64,000 nucleotides of DNA from Streptomyces sp. ADI95-17 (GCF_003846175.1 NZ_ML123045.1:445807-509806); one strand, 5' to 3'. Shown: positions 25,307-35,449, counted from the stretch's first letter. The notes: generated by a model from the letters alone, not told the origin. A program made the numbers and translations.

Positions 25307-26017
25307 CTACCGCTCCTGCGCCGCCAGCGCCTCCCCGATCCCCGGCTCCCGGGGCCCCAGGAAGTGCGGATCGGGCTTGAAGACGGCGTCCAGTGCCGCC
25401 TTCCCCGCCGCGAACACCTCCCGCGTCCCGCCGTAGTACCAGGTCGCGTCGTGCTTGGCGTCCACGCCGACCCCGTACGCGTCGATCCCCGCGGTCCGGC
25501 ACAGCGCGATCGCCCGGCGGATGTGGAACCCCTGGCTCACCAGCACCGCGCGGTCGACCCCGAAGATCTTCTTGGCCCGCACGCAGGAGTCCCAGGTGTC
25601 GAACCCGGCGAAGTCGCTCACGATCCGCTCGTCCGGCACCCCGTGCTCCTTGAGATAGGTGCGCATGGCATCCGGCTCGTCGTACTCCTTCCGGCTGTTG
25701 TCCCCGGTCACGAGCACGACCTTCACCTTCCCGTCCCGGTACAGCTCGGCGGCGGCCTTCAGCCGGTTGGCGAGATACGGCGACGGTCTGCCCTGCCAGA
25801 GCCCCGCCCCGAACACCATGACCACCTGTTGCGCGGGCGCGTCCGCGGTCGTCCTGACCCGGGCGTCGGCGACGGAGTACATCCAGGTCATGGGCGCCAG
25901 CCCGGCCACGCACGCGAGCATCACCGCCTGCACGGCCCGCCGCTGCCCGCGCCGCGTCCGCGGCCACCGCGGCCGCAACCGTCCGAGCAACTGCCGTCCC
26001 GGCCACTTCACCCGCAT
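25307..26017 (-). CDS. SanA/YdcF-like DUF218 membrane protein
   Basis: This 236-residue protein has a basic N-terminus, one membrane helix (QAVMLACVAGLAPMTWMYSV, roughly residues 30-50) and an extracellular DUF218 domain. The domain contains VVMVFGAGLWQGRPSPYLANRL, VVLVTGDNSRKEYDEPDAM and LVSQGFHIRRAIALCRTAGI. SanA-type proteins influence envelope permeability and vancomycin sensitivity in enterobacteria; the reaction is unknown. The ATG at 26015-26017 is preceded by AGGGGG. It is divergent from the HAD gene. Confidence 0.88.
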   Translation of the reverse strand: MRVKWPGRQLLGRLRPRWPRTRRGQRRAVQAVMLACVAGLAPMTWMYSVADARVRTTADAPAQQVVMVFGAGLWQGRPSPYLANRLKAAAELYRDGKVKVVLVTGDNSRKEYDEPDAMRTYLKEHGVPDERIVSDFAGFDTWDSCVRAKKIFGVDRAVLVSQGFHIRRAIALCRTAGIDAYGVGVDAKHDATWYYGGTREVFAAGKAALDAVFKPDPHFLGPREPGIGEALAAQER

Positions 26018-26171
26018 GGGAGCCCCCTCTTTCCGTACCGTGCTCGGTCGTCCCACCTGATCGGACGATCCGGAGGCCGAAAGGGTTCTCGGACGGACGG
26101 GACGAATGCCGCACGGCCCACCGGACCGGGGCGCGCGCACCGCCGGGCGGGACGCCCCTTAGCATCGCCCA

Positions 26172-26984
26172 ATGCTGCGTCCACGACTGATCGCGTCCGA
26201 TCTCGACGGCACCCTCCTGCGCAACGACGGCACCCTCTCGCCCCGCACCCTGCGCGCCCTGCGCACCGCCGAGAGCGCCGGCGCGGAGATCGTCCTGGTC
26301 ACCGCCCGGCCGCCCAGGTTCGTCGACCGGCTCGCCGACGCCGCGGGCTTCGGAGGGACGGCGGTGTGCAGCAACGGCGCGATGGTGTACGACATCGGGA
26401 CGCGCACCGTCGTCTCCTCCTGCGCCCTGCCGCTCACCACCGCCCGCCGCGTGGCCACCGTGCTCGCCGCCGCCGTGCCCGGGATCGGCTTCGCCCTGGA
26501 GACCGGCAACCACATCCTGTACGAGCCGGCCTACCGCCTGCGGCTCTCCGAGGACACCGGCGCCGAGCTGCCCGTACCGTCGCTCGCGGACCTCTGGCTG
26601 GCCGACGTCCCGGTCACCAAGCTCCTCGCCTGGTCGGACCGGCTCGACGCGGACGCGCTGCTGGCCGCCGCCGAGGCGGGGGCCGTCGACGGGGTGCAGC
26701 TCACCCACTCCGGCGGGCGCGGGCTGCTGGAGATCAGCGCGTCCGGGGTCACCAAGGCAGGCACCCTGTCGGTGCTGTGCGCCGGGCGGGGCATCGACGC
26801 CGCGGAGGTCGTCGCCTTCGGCGACATGCCCAACGACCTGAGCGTCCTCGAATGGGCCGGCGCCGGCTACGCGATGGGCAACGCCCACCCGAGCGTGCTG
26901 GCCGCGATAGCGACGCACACGCTCAGCAACGAGGAGGACGGGGTCGCGGACGTCATCGAACGGCTCTTCGGCGCCGCCCGCTGA
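26172..26984 (+). CDS. HAD-superfamily (Cof-type) phosphatase
   Basis: This 270-residue hydrolase is of the Cof/IIB subgroup, which dephosphorylates sugar phosphates and related metabolites. Motif I is SDLDGTLLRNDG with nucleophile Asp10 and acid/base Asp12. Motif II is VLVTARPP, motif III Lys lies in SGVTKAGTL, and motif IV is VVAFGDMPNDLSVL. The cap domain lies between. The start is ATG 26172 (MLRPRLIASDLDG). The substrate is unknown. Confidence 0.93.
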   Translation: MLRPRLIASDLDGTLLRNDGTLSPRTLRALRTAESAGAEIVLVTARPPRFVDRLADAAGFGGTAVCSNGAMVYDIGTRTVVSSCALPLTTARRVATVLAAAVPGIGFALETGNHILYEPAYRLRLSEDTGAELPVPSLADLWLADVPVTKLLAWSDRLDADALLAAAEAGAVDGVQLTHSGGRGLLEISASGVTKAGTLSVLCAGRGIDAAEVVAFGDMPNDLSVLEWAGAGYAMGNAHPSVLAAIATHTLSNEEDGVADVIERLFGAAR

Positions 26985-27052
26985 ACCCGGCGGCACGCAG
27001 CCCGTCACCCGCCCGCAACGGCGCCGCAACCTCCCTCCCGCACCATCGAGCC

Positions 27053-27244
27053 ATGACGCAGCCGGCACCGGCACAAGCCCAGGAGTCCCTGCCCCTCGAC
27101 AGCACGGCGCAACTGCTGACCCGTATCACCGCACAGCTCGGCACCCAGCTCTGCCTGGTCACCCGGAACGGAACCCGCAGGTCCGTACCGGCGGACGCCC
27201 GGCCCCGGGACGGCGCCCGGGGCGTATCCACAGGAAAAACCTGA
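27053..27244 (+). CDS. Hypothetical 63-residue protein
   Basis: I do not recognise this small ORF. It begins MTQPAPAQAQESLPLDSTAQLLTRITAQLGTQ, a likely helix, and ends in an Arg/Gly/Asp-rich tail. It lies 68 bp after the HAD gene and 65 bp before dgt. It has no Shine-Dalgarno sequence, but CACCAT (27041-27046) sits 6 nt before the ATG and would give a leaderless message. Codon bias is acceptable. It may be real or spurious. Confidence 0.35.
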   Translation: MTQPAPAQAQESLPLDSTAQLLTRITAQLGTQLCLVTRNGTRRSVPADARPRDGARGVSTGKT

Positions 27245-27309
27245 TGAACGGACATCTCGGGGTGACCGCCTGAGCCTTCTTGTCGGTCCGGCCGTTTACT
27301 GTCGGAACC

Positions 27310-28638
27310 ATGGACGGCATGGACGGCACGCAGGGCACGCAGGGCACGCAGGGCCACGGCACCGGCCCCTACGGCCCGGCCGACGCCGAGCGCTGGGACA
27401 CCGAGCCGGACAAACGGCCGGGCCGCACCGCGTTCCAGCGCGACCGTGCCCGGGTGCTGCACTCCGCCGCGCTGCGCCGGCTCGCCGGGAAGACCCAGGT
27501 CGTCACCCCGGGCACCCGCAGCCACGCCTGGGACGCCAGCCCCCGGACCAGGCTCACCCACTCCCTCGAATGCGCCCAGGTCGGCCGGGAGCTCGGGGCC
27601 GCGCTCGGCTGCGACCCGGACCTCGTCGAGACGGCCTGCCTCGCCCACGACCTGGGCCACCCGCCGTTCGGGCACAACGGAGAGCAGGCGCTCAACGACT
27701 TCGCGTCGGACTGCGGGGGCTTCGAGGGCAACGCCCAGTCGCTGCGGCTGCTGACCAGAATCGAACCGAAGCGCTTCGTCCCCGACACCCGCACCGGCGA
27801 ACTGGTCAGCGTCGGACTCAACCTGACCCGTGCCGCCCTGGACGCCGCCACCAAGTACCCGTGGCCGCGCGGCGCACACCCCACCGACCCCGGCTCGCCG
27901 AAATTCGGGGTGTACGAGGACGACCTGCCGGTCTTCGAATGGGCCCGCGAGGGGGCACCGAAGGACCGCAAGTGCTTCGAGGCCCAGGTCATGGACTGGT
28001 CCGACGACGTCGCCTACTCCGTGCACGACTTCGAGGACGGGCTGCACGCCGGGCACATCGACCCCGACTGCCTCTACGCCGAACCGGAGCGGAACGCGAT
28101 CTGGGCGGTCGCCATCGGCCGCTACGTCCCGGCGGACACCGAGCCCCAGGAGCTGGCCGACGCGCTGGACCGGCTCATCGCCCAGGACTGGTGGCCGCAC
28201 GGCTACGACGGCTCCGCCGTCGCCCAGGCCCGGCTGAAGGACGCGACGAGCCAGCTGATCGGCCGGTTCTGCCTCGCCGCCGAGAGCAGCACCCGGCATG
28301 CCTACGGTATGGGCCGCCTCGGGCGGTACGCCGCCGAGCTGGTCGTGCCCCGCGAGGCCCGCAACGAATGCGCCGTGCTCAAGGCGGTCGCCGACCGGTA
28401 CGTCATGCAGCGCGCCGAGCAGGAGGCGATCCGCGCCGACCAGCGGATCGTCATCGCCGAGCTGGCCGCCGCCCTCACCGCGCGCGCCCCGGAGGGGCTG
28501 GAGCCGCAGTTCCGGGCGCTGTTCGACACCGCCCGCGACGACCGGGCCCGCAAGCGGGTGCTGGTCGACCAGATCGCCGCCCTGACCGACGCCTCGGCCC
28601 GCTCGCTGCACGCCGCGCTCGCCGGACACCTCCGGTGA
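27310..28638 (+). CDS. dgt: Deoxyguanosinetriphosphate triphosphohydrolase-like protein
   Basis: This 442-residue HD-domain enzyme cleaves dGTP (or other dNTPs) to deoxynucleoside plus triphosphate and helps control dNTP pools. The metal-binding residues are visible: His84 in [13 protein letters not shown] and His113-Asp114 in [17 protein letters not shown]. Further conserved blocks are [15 protein letters not shown] and [19 protein letters not shown] chose ATG 27310; an in-frame ATG lies at 27319. A 9-bp tandem repeat encodes GTQGTQGTQ directly after the start and probably varies between strains. The chromosomal neighbour of dnaG two genes on fits a DNA-precursor role. Confidence 0.93.
   Translation: MDGMDGTQGTQGTQGHGTGPYGPADAERWDTEPDKRPGRTAFQRDRARVLHSAALRRLAGKTQVVTPGTRSHAWDASPRTRLTHSLECAQVGRELGAALGCDPDLVETACLAHDLGHPPFGHNGEQALNDFASDCGGFEGNAQSLRLLTRIEPKRFVPDTRTGELVSVGLNLTRAALDAATKYPWPRGAHPTDPGSPKFGVYEDDLPVFEWAREGAPKDRKCFEAQVMDWSDDVAYSVHDFEDGLHAGHIDPDCLYAEPERNAIWAVAIGRYVPADTEPQELADALDRLIAQDWWPHGYDGSAVAQARLKDATSQLIGRFCLAAESSTRHAYGMGRLGRYAAELVVPREARNECAVLKAVADRYVMQRAEQEAIRADQRIVIAELAAALTARAPEGLEPQFRALFDTARDDRARKRVLVDQIAALTDASARSLHAALAGHLR
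27327..27353 (+). repeat. 9-bp tandem repeat in the 5' end of dgt
   Basis: Three consecutive near-identical 9-bp units (GGCACGCAG) encode three Gly-Thr-Gln repeats in the protein N-terminus. Copy-number change would keep the frame. Confidence 0.7.
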
Positions 28639-28847
28639 CCGCCGGTGACCGGCTTTCGGAGCCCCGTCCGGCCCGATCCGTTTCCGCCCCGTCTGCGAGC
28701 CGTGCCCCGCGCCGGGGCCGGCGCCGCGCAGACTGGACCCGGCCACTGGGTGTGACCTGATCGGGGTACACCCTCTTTCGCCATCACGCTGCGTGCGGGA
28801 CGCTCGCAGTTGGCGGCGCCGCGAAGCAAGCACCGAGGAGGCATCAA

Positions 28848-30107
28848 GTGGTCGACGCACATCGGACGTTCGTCATCGTCGGCGGAGGACTGGCGGGAGC
28901 GAAGGCAGCCGAGACGCTCCGGGCGGAGGGTTTCAGCGGCCGGGTGATCCTGCTCGGCGATGAACGCGACCATCCGTACGAACGGCCTCCGCTCTCCAAG
29001 GGCTATCTCTCCGGCAAGGAGGACCGGGACAGCGTCTTCGTCCACGAGACCGCCTGGTACGCGGGCGCCGACATCGAACTGCACCTGGGGCAGCCGGTCA
29101 CCGCACTCGACCGGGAGGCCCGCTCCGTACGGCTCGGCGACGGCACCGTCGTCCACTACGACAAGCTGCTGCTCGCCACCGGGGCCGAGCCGCGCCGCCT
29201 GCCCGTCCCGGGCACCGAGCTGGCCGGCGTCCACCATCTGCGCCGCCTCGCCCACGCCGACCGGCTGCGCAACGTACTGGCCGCACTCGGCCGGGACAAC
29301 GGCCATCTGGTGATCGCCGGGGCCGGCTGGATCGGCCTGGAGGTCGCGGCGGCGGCCCGCGGCTACGGCGCCGAGGTCACCGTCGTGGAACCGGAGCCGA
29401 CCCCGCTGTACCAGGTCGTCGGCCCCGAACTCGGCCAGATCTTCACCGACCTGCACAGCGACCACGGGGTCCGCTTCCACTTCGGCCTCCGCCTCACCGA
29501 GATCATCGGCCAGGACGGCCTGGTGCTCGCCGTCCGCACCGACGACGGCGAGGAGCACCCCGCCCACGACGTGCTCGCCGCGATCGGCGCCGCGCCCCGC
29601 ACCGCCCTCGCCGAGACCGCCGGGCTCGCCATGGCCCCCCGCGCGGACGGCGGCGGCATCGCCGTCGACGCCTCGCTGCGCACCAGCGATCCGCACATCT
29701 TCGCGGCCGGTGACGTCGCCAACGTGGCCCACCCGCTGCTCGGCACCCGGCTGCGCGTGGAGCACTGGGCGAACGCGCTGAACAGCGGCCCGGCCGCCGC
29801 CCGCGCCATGCTCGGACAGGAGGTCAGCTACGACCGGGTGCCGTACTTCTTCTCCGACCAGTACGACCTCGGCCTCGAATACTCCGGCTGGGCGCCGCCC
29901 GGCAGCTACGACCAGGTGGTCATCCGCGGCGACGCCGGGAAGCGGGAGTTCATCGCCTTCTGGCTGAAGGACCGCCGGGTGCTGGCCGGGATGAACGTCA
30001 ACGTGTGGGACGTCACCGAGACCGTGCAGGGGCTGGTCCGGTCCGGCCGGCAGGTCGACCCGGACGCGCTGGCGGACCCGTCCGTACCGCTGGAATCCCT
30101 GGGCTGA
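28848..30107 (+). CDS. FAD-dependent ferredoxin/rubredoxin reductase-like oxidoreductase
   Basis: This 419-residue flavoprotein transfers electrons from NAD(P)H to a small iron-sulfur partner, such as a ferredoxin serving cytochrome P450 or dioxygenase systems. An FAD Rossmann motif (FVIVGGGLAGAKAAETLR) lies at residues 6-23, a second NAD-binding GxGxxG (VIAGAGWIGLEVAAAARGYG) near 155-175, and the FAD motif HIFAAGDVA near 285. The C-terminal ~90 residues (YDRVPYFFSDQYDLGLEYSGWA) form the reductase C-terminal domain. GTG 28848 has GAGGAGG (28835-28841) upstream. No ferredoxin or P450 gene is adjacent. Confidence 0.92.
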   Translation: MVDAHRTFVIVGGGLAGAKAAETLRAEGFSGRVILLGDERDHPYERPPLSKGYLSGKEDRDSVFVHETAWYAGADIELHLGQPVTALDREARSVRLGDGTVVHYDKLLLATGAEPRRLPVPGTELAGVHHLRRLAHADRLRNVLAALGRDNGHLVIAGAGWIGLEVAAAARGYGAEVTVVEPEPTPLYQVVGPELGQIFTDLHSDHGVRFHFGLRLTEIIGQDGLVLAVRTDDGEEHPAHDVLAAIGAAPRTALAETAGLAMAPRADGGGIAVDASLRTSDPHIFAAGDVANVAHPLLGTRLRVEHWANALNSGPAAARAMLGQEVSYDRVPYFFSDQYDLGLEYSGWAPPGSYDQVVIRGDAGKREFIAFWLKDRRVLAGMNVNVWDVTETVQGLVRSGRQVDPDALADPSVPLESLG

Positions 30108-30233
30108 GCGCGGCCCGGCCGTCCCGCCGCGCTCCCGGACGGGACGGGCCGGCCGGTCCGCACCGCACCGGCGGTTCCACGGATCACATCGGCGCGCTCC
30201 ACGGCTGTCCTACCCCACCCGTAGACTTCACCC

Positions 30234-32141
30234 GTGGCAGGCAGGATCAATGACGACGACGTGAAGGCGGTACGGGACGCGGTCCCGATCGACGCCGTCG
30301 TTTCCGAGTATCTCCAGCTGCGCAACGCGGGCGGTGGCAACCTCAAGGGACTCTGCCCCTTCCACGACGAGAAGTCCCCCTCCTTCCAGGTGAGCCCGAG
30401 CAAGGGTCTCTTCCACTGCTTCGGCTGCCAGGAGGGCGGCGACACGATCGCCTTCGTGCAGAAGATCGACCATCTGACGTTCGCGGAGGTCGTCGAGCGG
30501 CTCGCCGCCAAGGCCGGCATCACCCTGCGGTACGAGGAGGGCGGGTACAACCCCTCCCACCAGCGCGGCGAGCGCATCAGGCTGGTCGAGGCGCACAAGG
30601 CGGCCGCCCGGTTCTACACCGAGCAGCTGGACGGCCCGGAGGCCGAGATCGGCCGGAAGTTCCTCGCCGAGCGCGGCTTCGACCAGGCGGCCGCCGCCCA
30701 CTTCGGCGTCGGCTACAGCCCGGCCGGCTGGGACCACCTCACCCGCTATCTGCGCGGCCAGGGCTTCAGCGACAAGGAGCTGATCGCCTCCGGCCTCTCC
30801 CAGGACGGCAGGCGCGGCCCCATCGACCGCTTCCGCGGCCGGCTGATGTGGCCGATCAGCGACACCTCCGGCGATGTCGTCGGCTTCGGCGCCCGCAAGC
30901 TGCGCGACGACGACAACGGACCGAAGTACCTCAACACCCCCGAGACCGCGATCTACAAGAAGTCCCAGGTGCTGTACGGCATCGACCTGGCGAAGAAGGA
31001 CATCGCCAAGGCCAGCCGGGCCGTGGTCGTCGAGGGCTACACCGACGTCATGGCCTGCCATCTCGCCGGGATCACCACCGCCATCGCCACCTGCGGCACC
31101 GCCTTCGGCGGCGACCACATCAAGATCCTGCGCCGCCTCCTGATGGACAACGGCAGCGCCCGGGTGATCTTCACCTTCGACGGTGACGCGGCCGGGCAGA
31201 AGGCCGCCCTGCGCGCCTTCGAGGACGACCAGAAGTTCGCCGCCGAGACGTACATCGCGATCGCCCCGGACGGCATGGACCCCTGCGATCTGCGCCTGGT
31301 CAAGGGCGACGAGGCGGTCCGCGACCTGGTCGAACCCCGCACCCCGCTCTTCGAGTTCGCGCTCCGCCAGATCGTCGGCCGGTACGACCTGGAGACCCCG
31401 GCGGGCCGTGCGGCCGCGCTCGACGAGGCCGCCCCGGTCGTCGCCAAGATCAAGACGGGCAGCGTCCAGCGGGAGGTCGCCGTCCAGCTCGCCGGCTTCG
31501 TCGGCATCCTGGACCAGGAGTACGTCGTACACCGGGTCAACCAGCTCGCCCAGTGGGCCCGGGGCCGGGGCGACCAGCGCGGGCCCGCCCGGTCCTCCTC
31601 CCGCGCGGCCGCGCAGCACCAGCAGGTCCAGGCCCCCGTGGCCCCCTCCGGCCCCGCGCTCAACCTCCGCAGCCCCGCCCACCGCACCGAGCGCGAGCTG
31701 CTCAAGCTCGCCCTGCAGAAGCCCGCCCTGGTCTCCCCGGCCTTCGACGCCTACGGGGCCGACGAGTTCACCGCCCCGCCCTACGCCGCGGTCCGCCAGT
31801 GCATCGCGGAGGCGGGCGGCGCCGAGCTGGGCGTCGCCGAGACCCGCGAATACCTCGTCCAGGTGCTCGACGCGACCCCCAACGACGCGGTCCGCAAACT
31901 GGTCACCGAGCTGGCGGTCGAGGTCTTCCACGGCAAGACCATCGACGAGACCTACGCGGGCATGCAGCTCGTCCAGGTCCGGCTGCGCGCCGTCGACCGC
32001 CGGATCAACGACGTACAGGGCAGCCTCGCCCGCCTTGGCAGCAATGTCGCCCCGGACCACCTGGCGGCGGCACAGAACGAGGTCTGGGTCCTCCAGCAGT
32101 ACGCCCAGTCCCTGCGCAACAACGGGGCCGACGCGCTCTGA
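30234..32141 (+). CDS. dnaG: DNA primase DnaG
   Basis: This enzyme synthesises RNA primers at the replication fork. The 635-residue protein has an N-terminal CHC2 zinc site (C41-x2-H44...C62-x2-C65 in CPFHDEKSPSF and HCFGCQEGG), the RNA polymerase core with a TOPRIM fold (VVVEGYTDVMACHLAG and FTFDGDAAGQKAAL), and a C-terminal helicase-binding region beginning around HRTERELLKLALQKP. A -10-like TAGACT (30222-30227) lies 6 nt before the GTG start, so the mRNA is probably leaderless. It is followed 204 bp downstream by a primary-like sigma gene. Confidence 0.97.
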   Translation: MAGRINDDDVKAVRDAVPIDAVVSEYLQLRNAGGGNLKGLCPFHDEKSPSFQVSPSKGLFHCFGCQEGGDTIAFVQKIDHLTFAEVVERLAAKAGITLRYEEGGYNPSHQRGERIRLVEAHKAAARFYTEQLDGPEAEIGRKFLAERGFDQAAAAHFGVGYSPAGWDHLTRYLRGQGFSDKELIASGLSQDGRRGPIDRFRGRLMWPISDTSGDVVGFGARKLRDDDNGPKYLNTPETAIYKKSQVLYGIDLAKKDIAKASRAVVVEGYTDVMACHLAGITTAIATCGTAFGGDHIKILRRLLMDNGSARVIFTFDGDAAGQKAALRAFEDDQKFAAETYIAIAPDGMDPCDLRLVKGDEAVRDLVEPRTPLFEFALRQIVGRYDLETPAGRAAALDEAAPVVAKIKTGSVQREVAVQLAGFVGILDQEYVVHRVNQLAQWARGRGDQRGPARSSSRAAAQHQQVQAPVAPSGPALNLRSPAHRTERELLKLALQKPALVSPAFDAYGADEFTAPPYAAVRQCIAEAGGAELGVAETREYLVQVLDATPNDAVRKLVTELAVEVFHGKTIDETYAGMQLVQVRLRAVDRRINDVQGSLARLGSNVAPDHLAAAQNEVWVLQQYAQSLRNNGADAL

Positions 32142-32345
32142 CGCCTCGCCCCGGCGGCGGGAGCGCCCCCGCGTAACCGGCCGGTCACGGACCGGGCTCA
32201 GAAAGTCCCCGCACGCCCCTCGTGGCAGCGATGTGTCTTCCCCCACACTGGGGTGCGGTGCCTGAGACATCGGAGCGCGGCCGGCCCATCGAACGGTGGT
32301 CCTCCATCCCCGCGGTCCGGCAGCGATCACCTGGAGGTCGCCCCC

Positions 32346-33449
32346 GTGCAGACCCGGACCCTGACCGAAACCGAGCACGTCTCGGCCATCCCCGCGCAGA
32401 ACCGGGCCGTGCACCATCCGGAGGCCGGGGTGGAGCCGCCGATACCCGACGATCCGCCCGACCGGCCCGAGGTGCTCATGGAGGAGCCGCCGCAGGCGCC
32501 GGAGCCGTCCGGGGCACGGAGCCGCCCGGAGACCGCCGGTCCGTCCTCCGACCTCTTCCGCCAGTACCTGCGGGAGATCGGCCGGATCCCACTGCTCAGC
32601 GCCGCCGACGAGGTGGAGCTCGCCCGCCGCGTCGAGGCCGGGCTCTTCGCCGAGGAACGGCTCGCGAGCACCCCGGACCCGGACACCCGGCTGGCCGTCG
32701 ATCTCGACCGGCTGGTGGTCATGGGGAGGATGGCCAAGCGCCGCCTCATCGAGGCCAACCTGCGCCTCGTCGTCTCCGTCGCCAAGCGCTACGTCGGGCG
32801 CGGGCTGACCATGCTCGACCTGGTCCAGGAGGGAAACCTCGGGCTGATCAGGGCCGTCGAGAAATTCGACTACGCCCGGGGCTACAAGTTCTCCACGTAC
32901 GCGACCTGGTGGATCCGCCAGGCCATGTCCCGCGCCCTCGCCGACCAGGCGCGGACCATACGGGTCCCGGTCCATGTCGTCGAGCTGATCAACCGCGTCG
33001 TACGCGTCCAGCGCCGGATGCTCCAGGAACGCGGCTACGAGCCGACCGCGGAGGAGGTCGCCGGCCAGCTCGACCTCACCCCGGAACGGGTCGGCGAAGT
33101 CCTGCGGCTCGCCCAGGAACCCGTCTCGCTGCACGCCCCGGTCGGCGAGGAGGACGATGTCGCCCTCGGCGACCTGATCGAGGACGGTGACGCCGCGTCC
33201 CCGGTGGAGTCCGCCGCGTTCCTACTGCTGCGCGAGCACCTGGAAGCGGTGCTCTCCACCCTGGGCGAGCGCGAACGCAAGGTGGTCCAGCTGCGCTACG
33301 GGCTGGACGACGGGCGGCCCCGCACCCTGGAGGAGATCGGCCGGATCTTCGGCGTGACGCGCGAACGCATCCGCCAGATCGAGTCCAAGACCCTCAGCAA
33401 ACTCCGGGACCACGCCTTCGCCGACCAGCTCCGCGGCTACCTCGACTGA
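32346..33449 (+). CDS. hrdA: Group 1/2 sigma-70 factor of the Hrd family (probably HrdA)
   Basis: This 367-residue primary-like sigma factor lacks the long N-terminal extension of the essential HrdB, so it is an accessory Hrd sigma. It has region 1.2 ([33 protein letters not shown]), region 2 ([56 protein letters not shown]), region 3 and region 4 with the -35-reading helix ([22 protein letters not shown]). Such sigmas should read promoters like the housekeeping ones. The start is GTG 32346 with GGAGG at 32333-32337. The hrdA name rests on size and recalled genome context; hrdC or hrdD cannot be excluded. Confidence 0.85.
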   Translation: MQTRTLTETEHVSAIPAQNRAVHHPEAGVEPPIPDDPPDRPEVLMEEPPQAPEPSGARSRPETAGPSSDLFRQYLREIGRIPLLSAADEVELARRVEAGLFAEERLASTPDPDTRLAVDLDRLVVMGRMAKRRLIEANLRLVVSVAKRYVGRGLTMLDLVQEGNLGLIRAVEKFDYARGYKFSTYATWWIRQAMSRALADQARTIRVPVHVVELINRVVRVQRRMLQERGYEPTAEEVAGQLDLTPERVGEVLRLAQEPVSLHAPVGEEDDVALGDLIEDGDAASPVESAAFLLLREHLEAVLSTLGERERKVVQLRYGLDDGRPRTLEEIGRIFGVTRERIRQIESKTLSKLRDHAFADQLRGYLD

Positions 33450-33456
33450 CGCACGG

Positions 33457-33488
33457 GGGCCCGCACCGCCGGGCGGCGGCACGGGCCC
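33457..33488. terminator. Hairpin between hrdA and the ABC exporter gene
   Basis: Arms GGGCCCG (33457-33463) and CGGGCCC (33482-33488), with extra GC pairing inside, lie between convergent genes. Confidence 0.65.
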
Positions 33489-33511
33489 TCGCGTCCGAAC
33501 AGGAAGCGCTC

Positions 33512-35449
33512 CTAGTCGACTTCGGCGACCGCCTGCGCGAACTGCGCCGAATACAGCCGGGCATAGGCGCCCTCGGCGGCCAACAGCTCCTCGTGGGTGC
33601 CCTGTTCGACGATCGAGCCGTTCTCCATCACCAGGATGACGTCGGCGTCCCGGATGGTGGAGAGCCGGTGCGCGATCACAAAGCTCGTACGGCCGTGGGC
33701 CAGCCGAGCCATCGCCTTCTGGATCAGCACCTCGGTACGGGTGTCGACGGAGCTGGTCGCCTCGTCGAGCACCAGGATCACCGGGTCGGACAGGAACGCC
33801 CGCGCGATGGTGATCAGCTGCTTCTCGCCCGCGCTGACACCGGAGCCCTCGTCGTCGATCACCGTGTCGTAACCGTCCGGCAGGGTGCGGATGAACCGGT
33901 CGGCGTGGGCCGCCCTCGCCGCCTCCTCGATCTCCTCGCGGGTGACCTCGCGCGACGCCCCGTACGCGATGTTGTCCGCGATCGAACCGCCGAACAGCCA
34001 GGTGTCCTGGAGGACCATGCCGATGCCCTGCCGCAGGTCGTCGCGGGACATCTTCGTCACGTCGACCCCGTCCAGCGTGATCCGGCCGCCCGTGACCTCG
34101 TAGAACCGCATCAGCAGGTTGACCAGCGTGGTCTTGCCGGCCCCGGTCGGGCCGACGATCGCGACCGTGTGACCCGGCTCGACGTTCAGCGACAGGTCCT
34201 CGATGAGCGGCTTCTCCGGGTCGTAACGGAACGACACCTTCTCCAGCGAGACGCTGCCCCGCAGCTCCTCCGGGCGCTGCCGCTCGTCGGGCGCGGGGTC
34301 GGCGCCCTGCTCCTCGGCGTCCAGCAGCTCGAAGATCCGCTCGGCCGAGGCGACGCCCGACTGCACCAGGTTCGCCATCGAGGCGACCTGGGTCAGCGGC
34401 ATCGAGAACTGCCGCGAGTACTGGATGAACGCCTGCACATCACCGATCGACAGCGCGCCGGAGGCGACCCGCAGACCACCCACGACGGCGATCAGCACAT
34501 AGTTCAGGTTGGAGACGAACATCATCAGCGGCTGCATGATCCCGCTGTTGAACTGCGCCCTGAACCCGGCCTCGTACAGCGCCTCGTTCTGCTCGGCGAA
34601 GTCCCGCGCGGACTCCTCCTGCCGGCCGAAGACCTTCACCAGGGTGTGCCCGGTGTACATCTCCTCGATGTGGGCGTTGAGCTTGCCCGTCACCTTCCAC
34701 TGCTGCACGAACTGCGGTTGCGAGCGCTTGCCGACCTTCGTGGCCACGACCGCCGAGAGCGGCACCGTCACCAGCGCGACCAGTGCCAGCAGCGGCGAGA
34801 CCCAGAACATCATGATCAGCACGCCGACGATGGTGAGCAGGGAGTTGATGAGCTGGCCCATCGTCTGCTGCATCGTCTGCGAGATGTTGTCGATGTCGTT
34901 CGTCGCCCGGCTGAGCACCTCGCCGCGCTTGGCCCGGTCGAAGTACGACAGCGGCAGCCGCGACAGCTTCGTCTGGATGTCCTCGCGCAGCTGGAACACG
35001 ACCCGGTTGATGATCCGGATCGACAGCCGGGTCGACACCAGCATCAGCAGGCCGGCGCCGACATAGACCGCCAGCGCCACCAGCAGTACGTCGCCCACCG
35101 CACCGAAGTCGATGCCGTGACCGGGGACGAAGTCCACCTTGGAGAGCATGTCGGCCAGGCCGCTGTTGCTCTGGCGCAGGCCCTCGACGGCCTGCTCCTT
35201 GGTCGCGCCCTTCGGTATCTCCGGGCTCCGGCCGATGACCCCGGCGAAGACCAGGTCGGTCGCCCGGCCGAGGATCTTCGGCCCGACCACCGACAGACCC
35301 ACGCTCAGCGCACAGGCCAGCAGCATCACGTACAGCGAGGTCTTCTCCGTCGCGAAGCGCTTCAGCAGCCGCTTCGAGGACCCCTTGAAGTCCATGGACC
35401 GGTCGGTCGGCGCCCCGCCCGCCATCATGCGTCCGCCAGGCCCGGCCAT
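33512..35449 (-). CDS. Heterodimeric ABC exporter, subunit with the catalytic Walker B Glu
   Basis: This 645-residue half-transporter has six membrane helices followed by an ATPase domain. Walker A is GPTGAGKTT, Walker B is VILVLDEATSSVD with the catalytic Glu, and the H-loop is VIAHRLSTIRDAD. The signature motif is degenerate (VSAGEKQ instead of LSGGQ). The partner encoded upstream has the opposite pattern, as in TM287/288-type heterodimeric exporters with one inactive ATP site. The start ATG (35447-35449) overlaps the upstream TAA stop (TAATG), so the two subunits are translationally coupled. The substrate is probably a drug, lipid or peptide. Confidence 0.93.
   Translation of the reverse strand: MAGPGGRMMAGGAPTDRSMDFKGSSKRLLKRFATEKTSLYVMLLACALSVGLSVVGPKILGRATDLVFAGVIGRSPEIPKGATKEQAVEGLRQSNSGLADMLSKVDFVPGHGIDFGAVGDVLLVALAVYVGAGLLMLVSTRLSIRIINRVVFQLREDIQTKLSRLPLSYFDRAKRGEVLSRATNDIDNISQTMQQTMGQLINSLLTIVGVLIMMFWVSPLLALVALVTVPLSAVVATKVGKRSQPQFVQQWKVTGKLNAHIEEMYTGHTLVKVFGRQEESARDFAEQNEALYEAGFRAQFNSGIMQPLMMFVSNLNYVLIAVVGGLRVASGALSIGDVQAFIQYSRQFSMPLTQVASMANLVQSGVASAERIFELLDAEEQGADPAPDERQRPEELRGSVSLEKVSFRYDPEKPLIEDLSLNVEPGHTVAIVGPTGAGKTTLVNLLMRFYEVTGGRITLDGVDVTKMSRDDLRQGIGMVLQDTWLFGGSIADNIAYGASREVTREEIEEAARAAHADRFIRTLPDGYDTVIDDEGSGVSAGEKQLITIARAFLSDPVILVLDEATSSVDTRTEVLIQKAMARLAHGRTSFVIAHRLSTIRDADVILVMENGSIVEQGTHEELLAAEGAYARLYSAQFAQAVAEVD

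Noticed and set aside
24198..27074. Long minus-strand open frame spanning four genes
   Set aside because: It crosses the reductase, cutA, SanA-like and HAD genes, all of which have clear motifs; the frame is an artefact of high GC.
30228..33134. Long minus-strand open frame opposite dnaG and the sigma gene
   Set aside because: It is an antisense shadow; DnaG and sigma motifs are unambiguous on the plus strand.
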